64,000 nucleotides of DNA, taken from positions 124,001-188,000 of the forward strand of contig NZ_JACHIK010000009.1 in the NCBI RefSeq assembly GCF_014203155.1, written 5' to 3'. The notes under the pieces are model-generated. The model was not told where the DNA came from. It was given only the letters and a program-made list of their open reading frames with translations, and did not search any database. Source of the stretch: Shinella fusca (GTDB lineage Bacteria > Pseudomonadota > Alphaproteobacteria > Rhizobiales > Rhizobiaceae). A program made the translations under genes and the position numbers. Below, piece by piece: positions 46,710-54,734 of this stretch. Position 1 is the stretch's first letter. The number at the start of each line of letters is the position of its first letter.

Positions 46710-47911
46710 CTGGATAGCCAGCGATCCATGCCCTCGGCGGCCGCCCGGCCGGTGGCAAAGCAGGCGGTCAGCAGATAGCCGCCGGTCGGAGCCTCCCAGT
46801 CGAGCATTTCGCCTGCCGCGAAGATGCCGGGCAGCGCCTTCAGCATGTAGTCCTCATCCAGCGCATCGAAACGGATGCCGCCGGCCGACGAGATCGCCTC
46901 GCCAATCGGCCGCGGCCGAAGGAGGGCAAGCGGCAATGCCTTGATCGAGGCACCCAATTCGTCCGGCGAAAGCCGCGCCGCATCGGGCCGGCATTCGCGC
47001 AGCAGCGCCGCCTTGACTCCGTCGAGCCCCGCTCCCTTGCGCAGGCGCGTCGAAAGGCTCGCCTTGCCGCCCTGCCGCGCGAGATCCGCCGCCAGCCGCT
47101 CGGCCACCCGCCCCGGTGCCAGATCGAGGATCAGGGTAGCCTTGCCTTCCCCCTCCAGCCGGTCGCGCAGCGCCGCGGCATGGGCATAGATGAGGCTGCC
47201 CTCCACGCCCGTGTGCGAAATGACGAACTCGCCGGGAATGGCCCCGGCCGGCGAAGACGCGACGACGCCCTTGACCGGTGCGCCTGCAAATTTCTCCGCG
47301 AAGAAGGCCGACCAGTCGATATCGAAACCGCAATTGGCCGGACGGAAGGGCGCGATATCGACGCCCCGGTCCGCGAGCCATCCGACCCAGGCAGCATCCG
47401 AGCCGAGCCGCGGCCAGCTCGCGCCGCCGAGCGCAAGCAACACCGCGTCGAAGCCTATCGTCACCTCGCCCGCCGGCGTCTCGACCCGCAATCCCTCCGG
47501 CGCAAAGCCTGTCCAGCGGTGGCGCACGCGGATATCGACGCCCTGCGCCTCCAGCCGCGCCCGCCAGGCCCGCAGCAGGGGCGAGGCCTTCATCACTTTC
47601 GGAAACACCCGGCCGGACGAGCCGACGAAGGTTTCGGTCCCGAGCCCCGCCGCCCAGGCGCGCACATCCTCGGGCGTGAAGGCATCGAGCGCCGCGGAAA
47701 GCCGCCCGTTCGCCGCGCCGAAGCGGGTGGCGAAGCGTTCATGGGCTTCCGAATGGGTGATGTTGAGGCCGGATTTTCCGGCGAGCAGGAACTTGCGGCC
47801 GATAGTCGGCATCGCCTCCAGCACCGTGACGGCATGGCCGCGCGCCGACAGCACCTCTGCCGCCATCAGCCCGGCCGGCCCGCCGCCGACGATCCCGATC
47901 CGCTTGCCCAT
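46706..47911 (-). CDS. HI0933/TIGR03862-type FAD flavoprotein
   Basis: A 401-residue oxidoreductase of the HI0933-like family, specifically the TIGR03862 group by memory. The N-terminal FAD site is IGIVGGGPAGLMAAEVL, then IGRKFLLAGKSGLNITHSE (near 45), SSGRVFPKVMKASPLL and the C-terminal AAGEMLDWEAPTGGYLLTACFATGRAAAEG. The reaction is unknown. ATG at 47911 is chosen because it starts directly before the FAD motif with AAGAGG upstream. It probably forms a unit with the upstream 154-residue gene. Confidence 0.87.
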   Translation of the reverse strand: MGKRIGIVGGGPAGLMAAEVLSARGHAVTVLEAMPTIGRKFLLAGKSGLNITHSEAHERFATRFGAANGRLSAALDAFTPEDVRAWAAGLGTETFVGSSGRVFPKVMKASPLLRAWRARLEAQGVDIRVRHRWTGFAPEGLRVETPAGEVTIGFDAVLLALGGASWPRLGSDAAWVGWLADRGVDIAPFRPANCGFDIDWSAFFAEKFAGAPVKGVVASSPAGAIPGEFVISHTGVEGSLIYAHAAALRDRLEGEGKATLILDLAPGRVAERLAADLARQGGKASLSTRLRKGAGLDGVKAALLRECRPDAARLSPDELGASIKALPLALLRPRPIGEAISSAGGIRFDALDEDYMLKALPGIFAAGEMLDWEAPTGGYLLTACFATGRAAAEGMDRWLSS

Positions 47912-47976
47912 GCCGCCTCTTACCTCGAAACTCTCCGCCGTCCTCATAGAGCGCCCGAAGGGCCGATGCCAGCGCC

Positions 47977-48441
47977 TCAGTCGCCCGGCGGCACGTATTT
48001 CCGCGTGAAGGGCACACCGTTGAACGTGTGCGTGCAGCAGGCGCAGGCCGGCTCCATGTCCTCGACACGAAGCATCGGATCGACCAGTCGCAGCCGGTTG
48101 TCTTCGTCGACATGGAGGCCCGAATAATAGGAGCTTTCGCCGATCCGCACGAAGGGCTGCCGCTCGGCCTCGGACCGCGCGACCAGCCAGAAGATCGGCT
48201 CGGCCCTGTCGAGCCGCGCCACCGCCTCGGCATGGACGGCATCCCAGTCCTCCCCGACCCGCGACAGCAGGAACCTGAAGAGCGGCGTATAATCCAGCCC
48301 GCGCCGAAAATTGCCGCCCATGGCCCCCGCATGCACGCGGTCCTCACGCCGGCGCGACCAGCGATAGTCGCCGCCCGATCCATGATGCACGCCATGGGTC
48401 CGCGTGTTGACGCTGCGGTAAAGCGGTTTCTTCCGGTCCAT
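47977..48441 (-). CDS. Conserved hypothetical protein with a Cys-rich C-terminus
   Basis: A 154-residue soluble protein that I do not assign to a named family, though the pattern feels conserved. Features are a basic N-terminus (MDRKKPLYRSVNTRTHGVHH), RGLDYTPLFRFLLSRVGEDWDAVHAEAVARLD, YYSGLHVDEDNRLRLVDP, and CACCTHTFNGVPFTRKY close to the C-terminus (near 132-148). The latter could bind a metal. A strong Shine-Dalgarno (GGAGGGG) precedes the ATG. The flavoprotein gene follows by 65 bp. Confidence 0.75.
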   Translation of the reverse strand: MDRKKPLYRSVNTRTHGVHHGSGGDYRWSRRREDRVHAGAMGGNFRRGLDYTPLFRFLLSRVGEDWDAVHAEAVARLDRAEPIFWLVARSEAERQPFVRIGESSYYSGLHVDEDNRLRLVDPMLRVEDMEPACACCTHTFNGVPFTRKYVPPGD

Positions 48442-48492
48442 CCGTCCCCTCCGCCGTTCGGCCTTTCATAGCCCGAAACGGCGGCAGGCGCA

Positions 48493-50115
48493 TCAGCCGT
48501 GAAGGCCCGGCGCCTCCTGGCCGGTCTGCGCGACATATTCGCTGTAGCCGCCCGGATACTGTTGGACGTCGTCGCCGTTCAGCTCAAGAACGCGGTTTGA
48601 CAGCGCGCCGAGGAAGCGGCGGTCGTGCGAGACGAAGAGCATGGTGCCCTCGTAGTCGGCAAGCGCCTTGATCAGCATTTCCTTCGTGTCGAGGTCGAGA
48701 TGGTTCGTCGGCTCGTCGAGGATCAGGAAATTCGGCGGATCGAACAGCATCGCCGCCATGACCAGCCGCGCCTTCTCGCCGCCGGACAGCACCCGGCACT
48801 TCTTCTCGACGTCGTCGCCGGAAAAGCCGAAGCAGCCGGCGAGTGTCCTCAGCGGTCCCTGCCCCGCGCGCGGGAACTCCCGCTCCAGCCATTCGAAGAC
48901 GGTGAGGTCGCCGTCGAGCAGATCCATCGCATGCTGTGCAAAGTATCCGACCTTGACGCTCGCCCCGATCGTCACGCTGCCCGCATCCGGATCGGCGGCA
49001 CCGGCGACGAGCTTCAGGAGCGTCGACTTGCCCGCGCCGTTGACGCCCATCACGCACCAGCGCTCCTTGCGGCGCACGAGGAAGCTGAAATCCCTGTAGA
49101 TCGTGCGGCTGCCATAGGCCTTGCCGACATTCTTGAGGTTGACGACATCCTCGCCCGAGCGCGGCGCCGGCTGGAACTCGAACATCACGGTCTGGCGCCG
49201 GCGCGGCGGCTCGACGCGCTCGATCTTGTCGAGCTTCTTGACGCGGCTCTGAACCTGCGCGGCGTGGGAGGCGCGCGCCTTGAACCGCTCGATGAACTTG
49301 ATCTCCTTGGCGAGCATGGCCTGCTGGCGCTCGAACTGCGCCTGCTGCTGCTTCTCGTTCTGCGCGCGCTGCTGCTCGTAGAAGCCATAGTCGCCGGAAT
49401 AGGTGGTGAGCGAGCCGGCATCGATCTCAATGATCTTGGTGACGATGCGGTTCATGAACTCACGGTCGTGCGAGGTCATCAGCAGCGCGCCCTCGTAACC
49501 TTTCAGGAACTGCTCCAGCCAGATCAGGCTTTCGAGGTCGAGATGGTTGCTCGGTTCGTCGAGCAGCATGACGTCCGGCCGCATGAGGAGGATGCGGGCA
49601 AGCGCCACGCGCATCTTCCAGCCGCCCGACAGCTTGCCGACGTCGCCGTCCATCATCTCCTGGCTGAAGCCGAGGCCCGCCAGCACCTCGCGCGCCCGGC
49701 TCTCCAGCCCGTAACCGTCGAGCTCCTCGTAGCGCGCCTGCACCTCGCCGTAGCGCTCGATGATCGCATCCATCTCATCCAGCTTGTCCGGATCGACCAT
49801 CGCCGCTTCCAGTTCGCGTAGCGCGGCGGCGACCGAGCTCACCGGCCCCGCCCCGTCCATCACCTCGGTAACGGCGCTCCGCCCCGCCATCTCGCCGACA
49901 TCCTGGCTGAAATAGCCGATGGTGACGGCCTTCTCGACAGAGACCTGCCCCTCGTCCGGCTGTTCCTGCCCGGTGATCATGCGGAAAAGCGTCGTCTTGC
50001 CCGCCCCGTTCGGCCCGACAAGCCCGATCTTCTCCCCGCGGTTCAGCGCGGCGGACGCCTCGATATAGAGGATGCGGTGGCTGTTGGACTTGCTGATATT
50101 CTCGATGCGGATCAT
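48493..50115 (-). CDS. ABC-F family ATPase
   Basis: A 540-residue protein with two ABC modules and no membrane segments: GPNGAGKTT (near 36) with LSGGWKMRVALARIL and VMLLDEPSNHLDL, then GVNGAGKSTLLKL (near 360) with LSGGEKARLVMAAM and LILDEPTNHLDLD. Between them lies the ABC-F linker (ERQQAMLAKEIKFIERFKARASHAAQVQSRVKKLDKIE, charged helices). ABC-F proteins act on ribosomes in translation or antibiotic protection; it resembles the YbiT/Uup type. The left island boundary lies 115 bp upstream of its start. Confidence 0.92.
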   Translation of the reverse strand: MIRIENISKSNSHRILYIEASAALNRGEKIGLVGPNGAGKTTLFRMITGQEQPDEGQVSVEKAVTIGYFSQDVGEMAGRSAVTEVMDGAGPVSSVAAALRELEAAMVDPDKLDEMDAIIERYGEVQARYEELDGYGLESRAREVLAGLGFSQEMMDGDVGKLSGGWKMRVALARILLMRPDVMLLDEPSNHLDLESLIWLEQFLKGYEGALLMTSHDREFMNRIVTKIIEIDAGSLTTYSGDYGFYEQQRAQNEKQQQAQFERQQAMLAKEIKFIERFKARASHAAQVQSRVKKLDKIERVEPPRRRQTVMFEFQPAPRSGEDVVNLKNVGKAYGSRTIYRDFSFLVRRKERWCVMGVNGAGKSTLLKLVAGAADPDAGSVTIGASVKVGYFAQHAMDLLDGDLTVFEWLEREFPRAGQGPLRTLAGCFGFSGDDVEKKCRVLSGGEKARLVMAAMLFDPPNFLILDEPTNHLDLDTKEMLIKALADYEGTMLFVSHDRRFLGALSNRVLELNGDDVQQYPGGYSEYVAQTGQEAPGLHG

Positions 50116-50229
50116 GAAAAGCCGGGCCTCGTGACGATCCGCGCCCTATGCCACGACGCAGCGCGCCAAGTCCATGCGCTCCCCGAAGGAAAGCCGCTAA
50201 ATCGGACAGCAGGTCTCGGAAAGAAGGAT

Positions 50230-50247
50230 ATGGCGGAGAGGGTGGGA
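50230..50247 (-). repeat. Left attachment-site remnant, copy of the tRNA-Ser 3' end
   Basis: ATGGCGGAGAGGGTGGGA is identical to 58155-58172, the 3' end of the intact tRNA-Ser gene with its CCA, in the same orientation. After it the match breaks down (2 of the next 3 bases agree). An 18-bp direct repeat of a tRNA 3' end is the standard scar of a tyrosine-integrase element, so this marks the left edge of the island. Confidence 0.8.
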
Positions 50248-50364
50248 CTCTCTACCATTCTCCGTATAACCTATTGATATTTATTCAACACATGTAGGCC
50301 AACTGTCCCGGCACCGCCACGGCCACGGCCCGGATTGTCGTCCTCAACTGAGGTTGCTGTCGTC

Positions 50365-51708
50365 ATGGGATACCAGTTCGTGCATCTCGAAAGCTTCTCC
50401 CGGAAAGGCGACGACAAGGGGCGGTCTACGGCTTTCGTCCTCGCGGAGGCCCGCCGTGACGCTGCGGCCTCCGTCCACGTCGCGGCTCCGTTGCCTCCCG
50501 TCGTCGTCTACGGCGTCGGTGTGGCCGAGGTCGAAGCTGTGCATGACGCCGCTGCCGACGCCGCCCGGACGACGCCGAAGGCGGGAACGGCGCGCAAGCT
50601 CCGGCAGGATCATAAGACTCTGCACACCGTGATCGCATCGCATCCCTACACTATGGAGGAGGTCTGGACCGATGCCGCCAAAAGAGCGGAGGTCGAAGTG
50701 TGGGAAAAGCGGACGATCGACTGGCTTCGTTCGCAATACGGCGACGACTTGAAGTCGGTCGTCCGCCACGAAGACGAGTCGCACTTTCACGTCCATGCTT
50801 ATGTTGTGCCGGATTCGGACCCGGAGATGCGCGTGCTGCGCCATCATCCCGGCGTCGCCGCGAAGCGGACCACGATGGCGGCCGGTCCCAGCGAGGGCGA
50901 GGATACGAAAGCGCTATCGAAGCGAGCAGACCGGGAGTACAAGGCGGCGATGCGGGCATGGCAGGACTCTTACCACGCGACTGTCGGCGTGCCCTGCGGT
51001 TTGGCTCGTCTCGGCCCTCGGCGACGGAACTTGCCGCGCGGGGAGTGGCAGCGGGAGAAGGCACAGGCCAGGGCACTGCAAGCTGCCCTCGATCGGGCTG
51101 CCGTCGTCAAGAGCAAGGTCGAATCCTTCGTCGCGACGAAGAAGTCCGAGGCGGAATCCTTGGTCTCGACTGCGACGACGGAGGCCGCCGCGTTGCGCGC
51201 CGATGCCGACGCCGCGAAGGCCGATGCCGCCCGCCGTCTCGCGGAAGCCAGGGCGGCGACGGACGCCGCGATGGCCGCACACGACGCCGCCGTGCGCGAG
51301 CAGGAGAAGGCCCGCTCGATGATGGGCCGCGTCAGAGAGGAAGCCGCGAAGGTCCGCGCGGCGTCAGCCAAGCTTCAGAGATTACCGTCGATGCTGCGGA
51401 CGGCTTTCGACGGTCTTCGCCAGAGCCGTGTCGCCGACCGCATCCGCGCAACGGTCGCCGGAGAGATGGATCGTCTGCGCGACCAGGTCTCGTCCGCCGA
51501 ACGTCGGGCCGACGCCGCAGACAGTCGGGCCAGTGTCGCCGAGGCCGCTCGTCGGCAGGCAGACGAGCGCGCCCGGAACTTCGATGCCGCACTTGCGGAG
51601 ACGGCTGCGCAGCGCGACGCGGCCCGTCGTGAAGTACAACGTCTCCGTCCCCCGGAGCCGTCTCTGGAGACGGAATTCGGCATGAGGTCGACGCCGGGGC
51701 GGCGCTAG
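50365..51708 (+). CDS. MobV/Pre-type relaxase-like protein
   Basis: A 447-residue protein. VRHEDESHFHVHAYVVPD (near 140-157) has the H-x-D-E...H-x-H pattern of MobV/Pre plasmid mobilisation enzymes, which nick DNA at an oriT. The N-terminal domain (about 1-215) starts MGYQFVHLESFSRKGD. The C-terminal half (about 240-430) is Ala/Arg/Glu/Asp-rich and almost certainly coiled coil. It is the first gene inside the left attachment repeat, in 104 bp of AT-richer leader. MobV is more usual on small plasmids, so it marks the island as once mobilisable. Confidence 0.8.
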   Translation: MGYQFVHLESFSRKGDDKGRSTAFVLAEARRDAAASVHVAAPLPPVVVYGVGVAEVEAVHDAAADAARTTPKAGTARKLRQDHKTLHTVIASHPYTMEEVWTDAAKRAEVEVWEKRTIDWLRSQYGDDLKSVVRHEDESHFHVHAYVVPDSDPEMRVLRHHPGVAAKRTTMAAGPSEGEDTKALSKRADREYKAAMRAWQDSYHATVGVPCGLARLGPRRRNLPRGEWQREKAQARALQAALDRAAVVKSKVESFVATKKSEAESLVSTATTEAAALRADADAAKADAARRLAEARAATDAAMAAHDAAVREQEKARSMMGRVREEAAKVRAASAKLQRLPSMLRTAFDGLRQSRVADRIRATVAGEMDRLRDQVSSAERRADAADSRASVAEAARRQADERARNFDAALAETAAQRDAARREVQRLRPPEPSLETEFGMRSTPGRR

Positions 51709-51749
51709 GGGGCCTCGTGTCCTTCCGCAACCGGCCCATTGCAGGCCTG

Positions 51750-52106
51750 TTAGATGCGTGGCTTGGAAGCCGGCTCGCGATCGGAATCGCCTGAGTTTGG
51801 TTCGCCCTTCGGTTCGATCAGGAGTACCTTGACTTCATTCTTGGCTCGAGGGCGATGCACAACACCTTTTGGGACGACAAACAGTTCGCCAGCTTTGACG
51901 GTGCGGGACGGCTCGCCTTCAATATCCATTTCTATTTCACCTTCAAGGACATAGAAGAAGTCATCAGTCGTGTCATGTTTGTGGAAAGGGTATTCGCCAA
52001 CGAACCTGACCACCATCACGTCATTTTCATTGTAGTCTGCGATGACGTGCGGGTCCCAGTGACTGGAAAACTGGTTCAGTTTTTCGTCGAGATTGATTGT
52101 TTTCAT
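51750..52106 (-). CDS. Single-domain cupin protein
   Basis: A 118-residue cupin. The two motifs are visible: YPFHKHDTTDDFFYVLEGEIEMDIEG (His, His and Glu metal ligands) and VKAGELFVVPKGVVHRPRA (last His). Small cupins of this kind bind metals and small ligands; the reaction is not evident. It is divergent from the AraC gene (81 bp between starts), which probably controls it. The ATG at 52106 is chosen because MKTINLDEKLNQF is a natural cupin start. Confidence 0.85.
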   Translation of the reverse strand: MKTINLDEKLNQFSSHWDPHVIADYNENDVMVVRFVGEYPFHKHDTTDDFFYVLEGEIEMDIEGEPSRTVKAGELFVVPKGVVHRPRAKNEVKVLLIEPKGEPNSGDSDREPASKPRI

Positions 52107-52187
52107 CTGTGTTTCCTCATTGTTCGACCGCCAAGGAGAAGCGAAATTTCGTCTAGTGACAGTCGCAGAAGTGTAGTGACAAAGGAG

Positions 52188-53024
52188 ATGACGCCGGGTC
52201 TTGAACGATCGTGCGAGGGGGACTGGGTCCGTCATGCCCCGTGGCAAGTCGGAATCCAACGCATCGAAGCATTCTTTTCAGGCGAAGCGTATGCCCCTCA
52301 TCGACATGACACCTACTCGATCGGTTACACGATTGATGGCGTCCAGAGCTTTGACTACCGCGGGACACATTTGGACAGCACGCCGGGTCGCGTGATCGTT
52401 TTGCACCCTGACGAAGTTCACAATGGCGAGGCGGGGACCGAGCAGGGCTTCCACTATCGCATGCTTTACATTGAACCGTCGATGGTCAGGGAGGCGCTGG
52501 GCAGACCGGCCTGTGCGCTCCCGTTCGTCAGAGATGCTGTCCTGGGCGACCCCAGGCTGTTCAGCGTCATACATTCGGCCTTTGCAGACATGGACACGGT
52601 GATGGAGCCGATTGCACTTGATGGCATAACCGCTCGTCTGACAGATGGCTTGCTCGCAAATGATGCCTCCACCACCGGCTCCCCACGCCATATCATCGAC
52701 ATCAGGGCTGTGCGCCTCGCAAAAGATTATCTTGAGGCAAATATTTGCAGGACTGTGGCCTCACATGAACTCGAACAGGCCACAGGACAGGATCGTTACG
52801 AACTCGCCCGCCAATTCCGTAAAGCTTACGGCACAAGCCCCTATCGATATCTGACGATGCGCCGTCTCGACAAGGCGCGTTTCGATATAGCGGCAGGCGT
52901 GGGTTTAGCCGAAGCAGCGATAAGCGCCGGGTTCAGCGATCAGGCCCACATGACGCGCCAGTTCAAATCAAACTTCGGTTTGTCACCCGGTTATTGGCAA
53001 CGCCTGGTCACAAGGTCATCTTGA
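52188..53024 (+). CDS. AraC-family transcriptional regulator
   Basis: About 278 residues. An N-terminal cupin-like effector domain (about 20-110; PHRHDTYSIGYTIDGVQSFDYRG, PGRVIVLHPDEVHNGEAG) precedes the two C-terminal AraC helix-turn-helices (DRYELARQFRKAYGTSPYRYL and GLAEAAISAGFSDQAHMTRQFKSNFG). It is divergent from the cupin gene. AAAGGAG touches the ATG at 52188, so GTG at 52176 may be the true start. No other regulated gene is near within the island. Confidence 0.88.
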   Translation: MTPGLERSCEGDWVRHAPWQVGIQRIEAFFSGEAYAPHRHDTYSIGYTIDGVQSFDYRGTHLDSTPGRVIVLHPDEVHNGEAGTEQGFHYRMLYIEPSMVREALGRPACALPFVRDAVLGDPRLFSVIHSAFADMDTVMEPIALDGITARLTDGLLANDASTTGSPRHIIDIRAVRLAKDYLEANICRTVASHELEQATGQDRYELARQFRKAYGTSPYRYLTMRRLDKARFDIAAGVGLAEAAISAGFSDQAHMTRQFKSNFGLSPGYWQRLVTRSS

Positions 53025-53367
53025 ACCAAGCACGATCGGCTTCAAGAAATCCGTCTAGTACGCCCTTGCCAGGGTCGGATACGGCGGACACTGCTATGGC
53101 TGCTGTTGGCGCGAAGTCGCCGTGAGTTCGCAGGCAAGGACCGGCTCCGAGCGCCTGCCTGGCTTCTCTGGCTCCGAGGTGCCCGGAGGCCGAAAATCTC
53201 CCGGAATCGCCGATTTCCAAAAATGAGGACGCGAGCGGAGGCCGTACAGCGCGTCCGGGCGATGCCGCCGTATCCTAACCTACCCGGAATCGGCGTTGCG
53301 ACGCCCGCGCAGGTTTGCCCGGAATCCTGCCGGCGCGCATGCTGTTGGGAGGTTAGGAGGCGTCGGC
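53025..53367. other. Gene-free stretch in the island
   Basis: 343 bp without a supportable gene. TCCTAACCTACCC (53273-53285) and GGGAGGTTAGGA (53347-53358) form a near-perfect inverted repeat whose right arm abuts the Shine-Dalgarno of the next gene. It may be an operator or leader structure. Confidence 0.4.
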
Positions 53368-53931
53368 ATGAGCAAGGATTCGGCAGAGAAAAAGCGGCGG
53401 CGTCGAACGTGCGCCGACCACATGCGGCTCGAACTCGCTCGACGTCGGGAGCGCCGGAGCGATCCGGCGGGCAAGGTGATGCTCCAGCTTCTGGCCCTGC
53501 TCTCCGTCGTGCTCGCCCTCGCGCCGCCGGTCCCGGCTCCGGCGTTCGACCTTCCCCGGCTCCGCCCTCGTCGGTCGCCATGGGACCCGCCGCCGGGGTA
53601 TCCCCACGGGCGCGAAGCATGGGCCAGAGAGCGCGGGCTCGATCCAGAGCCGGGGCGGGCGTCTCTCCCGACGTCGACGTCGACGCCGCGCCTGCGGCCC
53701 ATGCCACGTCCGTGGAAGAGGCTCGTGCGTGATCTCGACAGCCGCTCGGAGCAACGCCGCGAACAAGCGCGGGAACAGATGTTGCAGCGGGTGCCGGAGG
53801 AAGCATGGCTCTGGCTCCGCGGTCTGATTGCGTCCGACGATCGAACGGCGCTGCGGATGCTCCGCATCGGTGCCGACCGGACGACGCTGCGCGACCGGGT
53901 GGAGTGGAACACCTGCACCTGCCTCTCATGA
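53368..53931 (+). CDS. Unknown island protein with one hydrophobic segment, probably 3'-truncated
   Basis: A 187-codon frame starting MSKDSAEKKRRRRTCADH with GGAGG 8 nt upstream. I do not recognise it. It has a basic N-terminus, one hydrophobic helix (GKVMLQLLALLSVVLALAPPVPAPA, about 36-60), a proline-rich stretch (PRLRPRRSPWDPPPGYPHG) and a charged helical part (RDLDSRSEQRREQAREQMLQRV). The last ten or so codons run antisense through the integrase remnant, so the natural C-terminus seems lost at a deletion junction near 53895. The type is a possible inner-membrane mobilisation accessory; that is a guess. Confidence 0.5.
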   Translation: MSKDSAEKKRRRRTCADHMRLELARRRERRSDPAGKVMLQLLALLSVVLALAPPVPAPAFDLPRLRPRRSPWDPPPGYPHGREAWARERGLDPEPGRASLPTSTSTPRLRPMPRPWKRLVRDLDSRSEQRREQAREQMLQRVPEEAWLWLRGLIASDDRTALRMLRIGADRTTLRDRVEWNTCTCLS

Positions 53932-54452
53932 ATACCGACGTCCTTGAGCATTCGGTTCATCCGCTTGCTGGCCGCGTCGGCAGGGTCGGAGACGCGCCGT
54001 TTTCCGTAGTAGAAAGCGGCAGGAAACAGCCGTTCATCGTCTTGACGGGACTGGGTATACCTGACGAAGCCCAGCGTCTAGAACGTCTCGTGGAGGGCGA
54101 TTAGGCGCCGCGAGGGCTTGTTCTTCGTCTTGCGCTTCTGGGTCCCGCCGCCTTCGGCGATGAGGTCTGTTCTAAGGTCGAGCACCCAGCACTCCAGCCC
54201 GTCGTCGCCTCGTACGCGATAGATGTCCTTCCTCTGAAGAAAGATGAGCTCCGCTATGCGGGCGCCTGTGATGGTGCCGAGCAACGGTAGGCGCTCGGCG
54301 TGACCGGAGAGTAAACGGGCGATCCGTCTCGCGGAGGTGGCCGAGATCATCCCCAGCGGGATTCGGATCGGGGTTCGCCCGAGTCGGGAGTGGAGATCAG
54401 CAGGAACGGCGATCTGGAAGCGGACGCCGGATTTCCGATAGGTGAGATACAT
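53895..54452 (-). pseudogene. Broken tyrosine site-specific integrase
   Basis: The start (MYLTYRKSGVRFQIAVPADLHSRLG) is the N-terminal domain of phage-type tyrosine recombinases. After about 55 residues it jumps to the catalytic core LLGTITGARIAELIFLQRKDI with the first catalytic Arg, so several hundred codons are deleted. An in-frame TAG at 54078-54080 follows KPSRRLIALHETF. Beyond it the same frame continues as integrase (LGFVRYTQSRQDDERLFPA... to VFHSTR, the H-x-x-R box) and then stops matching near 53895. It begins 75 bp from a tRNA-Ser copy, the usual place for an integrase. It cannot be active. Confidence 0.85.
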
Positions 54453-54527
54453 GATTCGCCGGGTATTTCCGTGGGTAAAAACATCCCGAAAACGGAGAAT
54501 TTCACTCTAAAATCAAATAGTTACCAG

Positions 54528-54617
54528 TGGCGGAAAGGGTGGGATTCGAGCCCACGATACCCTTGCAGGTATGCCGCATTTCGAGTGCGGTGCATTCGAC
54601 CTCTCTGCCACCTCTCC
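54528..54617 (-). tRNA. tRNA-Ser(CGA), mutated second copy
   Basis: A 90-nt class II tRNA with encoded CCA and anticodon CGA (loop CTCGAAA), 88 of 90 identical to the intact gene at 58156-58245. The two differences are T54 to C in the T loop and C69 to T, which turns a G4-C69 pair into G-U. T54 is almost universally conserved, so this copy is probably weak or non-functional. It lies between the two halves of the island. Confidence 0.85.
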
Positions 54618-54734
54618 GGATGAGCATGATGACGCGTTGGTCAGCGCGACGCGGTTCATAGCGAGAGTTTGGAATGGCGTATAGCTCCGGACCATACACG
54701 GGGCGGCCAACTAAGTGAGCCTCTCGCGTGCCTA

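Noticed and set aside
53008-53220. A 70-codon minus-strand frame beside the AraC gene
   Set aside because: No ribosome-binding site, no recognisable family, and it overlaps the end of the AraC gene; kept as gene-free sequence.
53042-53929. Long minus-strand frame opposite the 53368-53931 gene
   Set aside because: The translation is Arg/Ala/Ser/Pro noise; the plus-strand frame has a proper Shine-Dalgarno and a plausible membrane helix.
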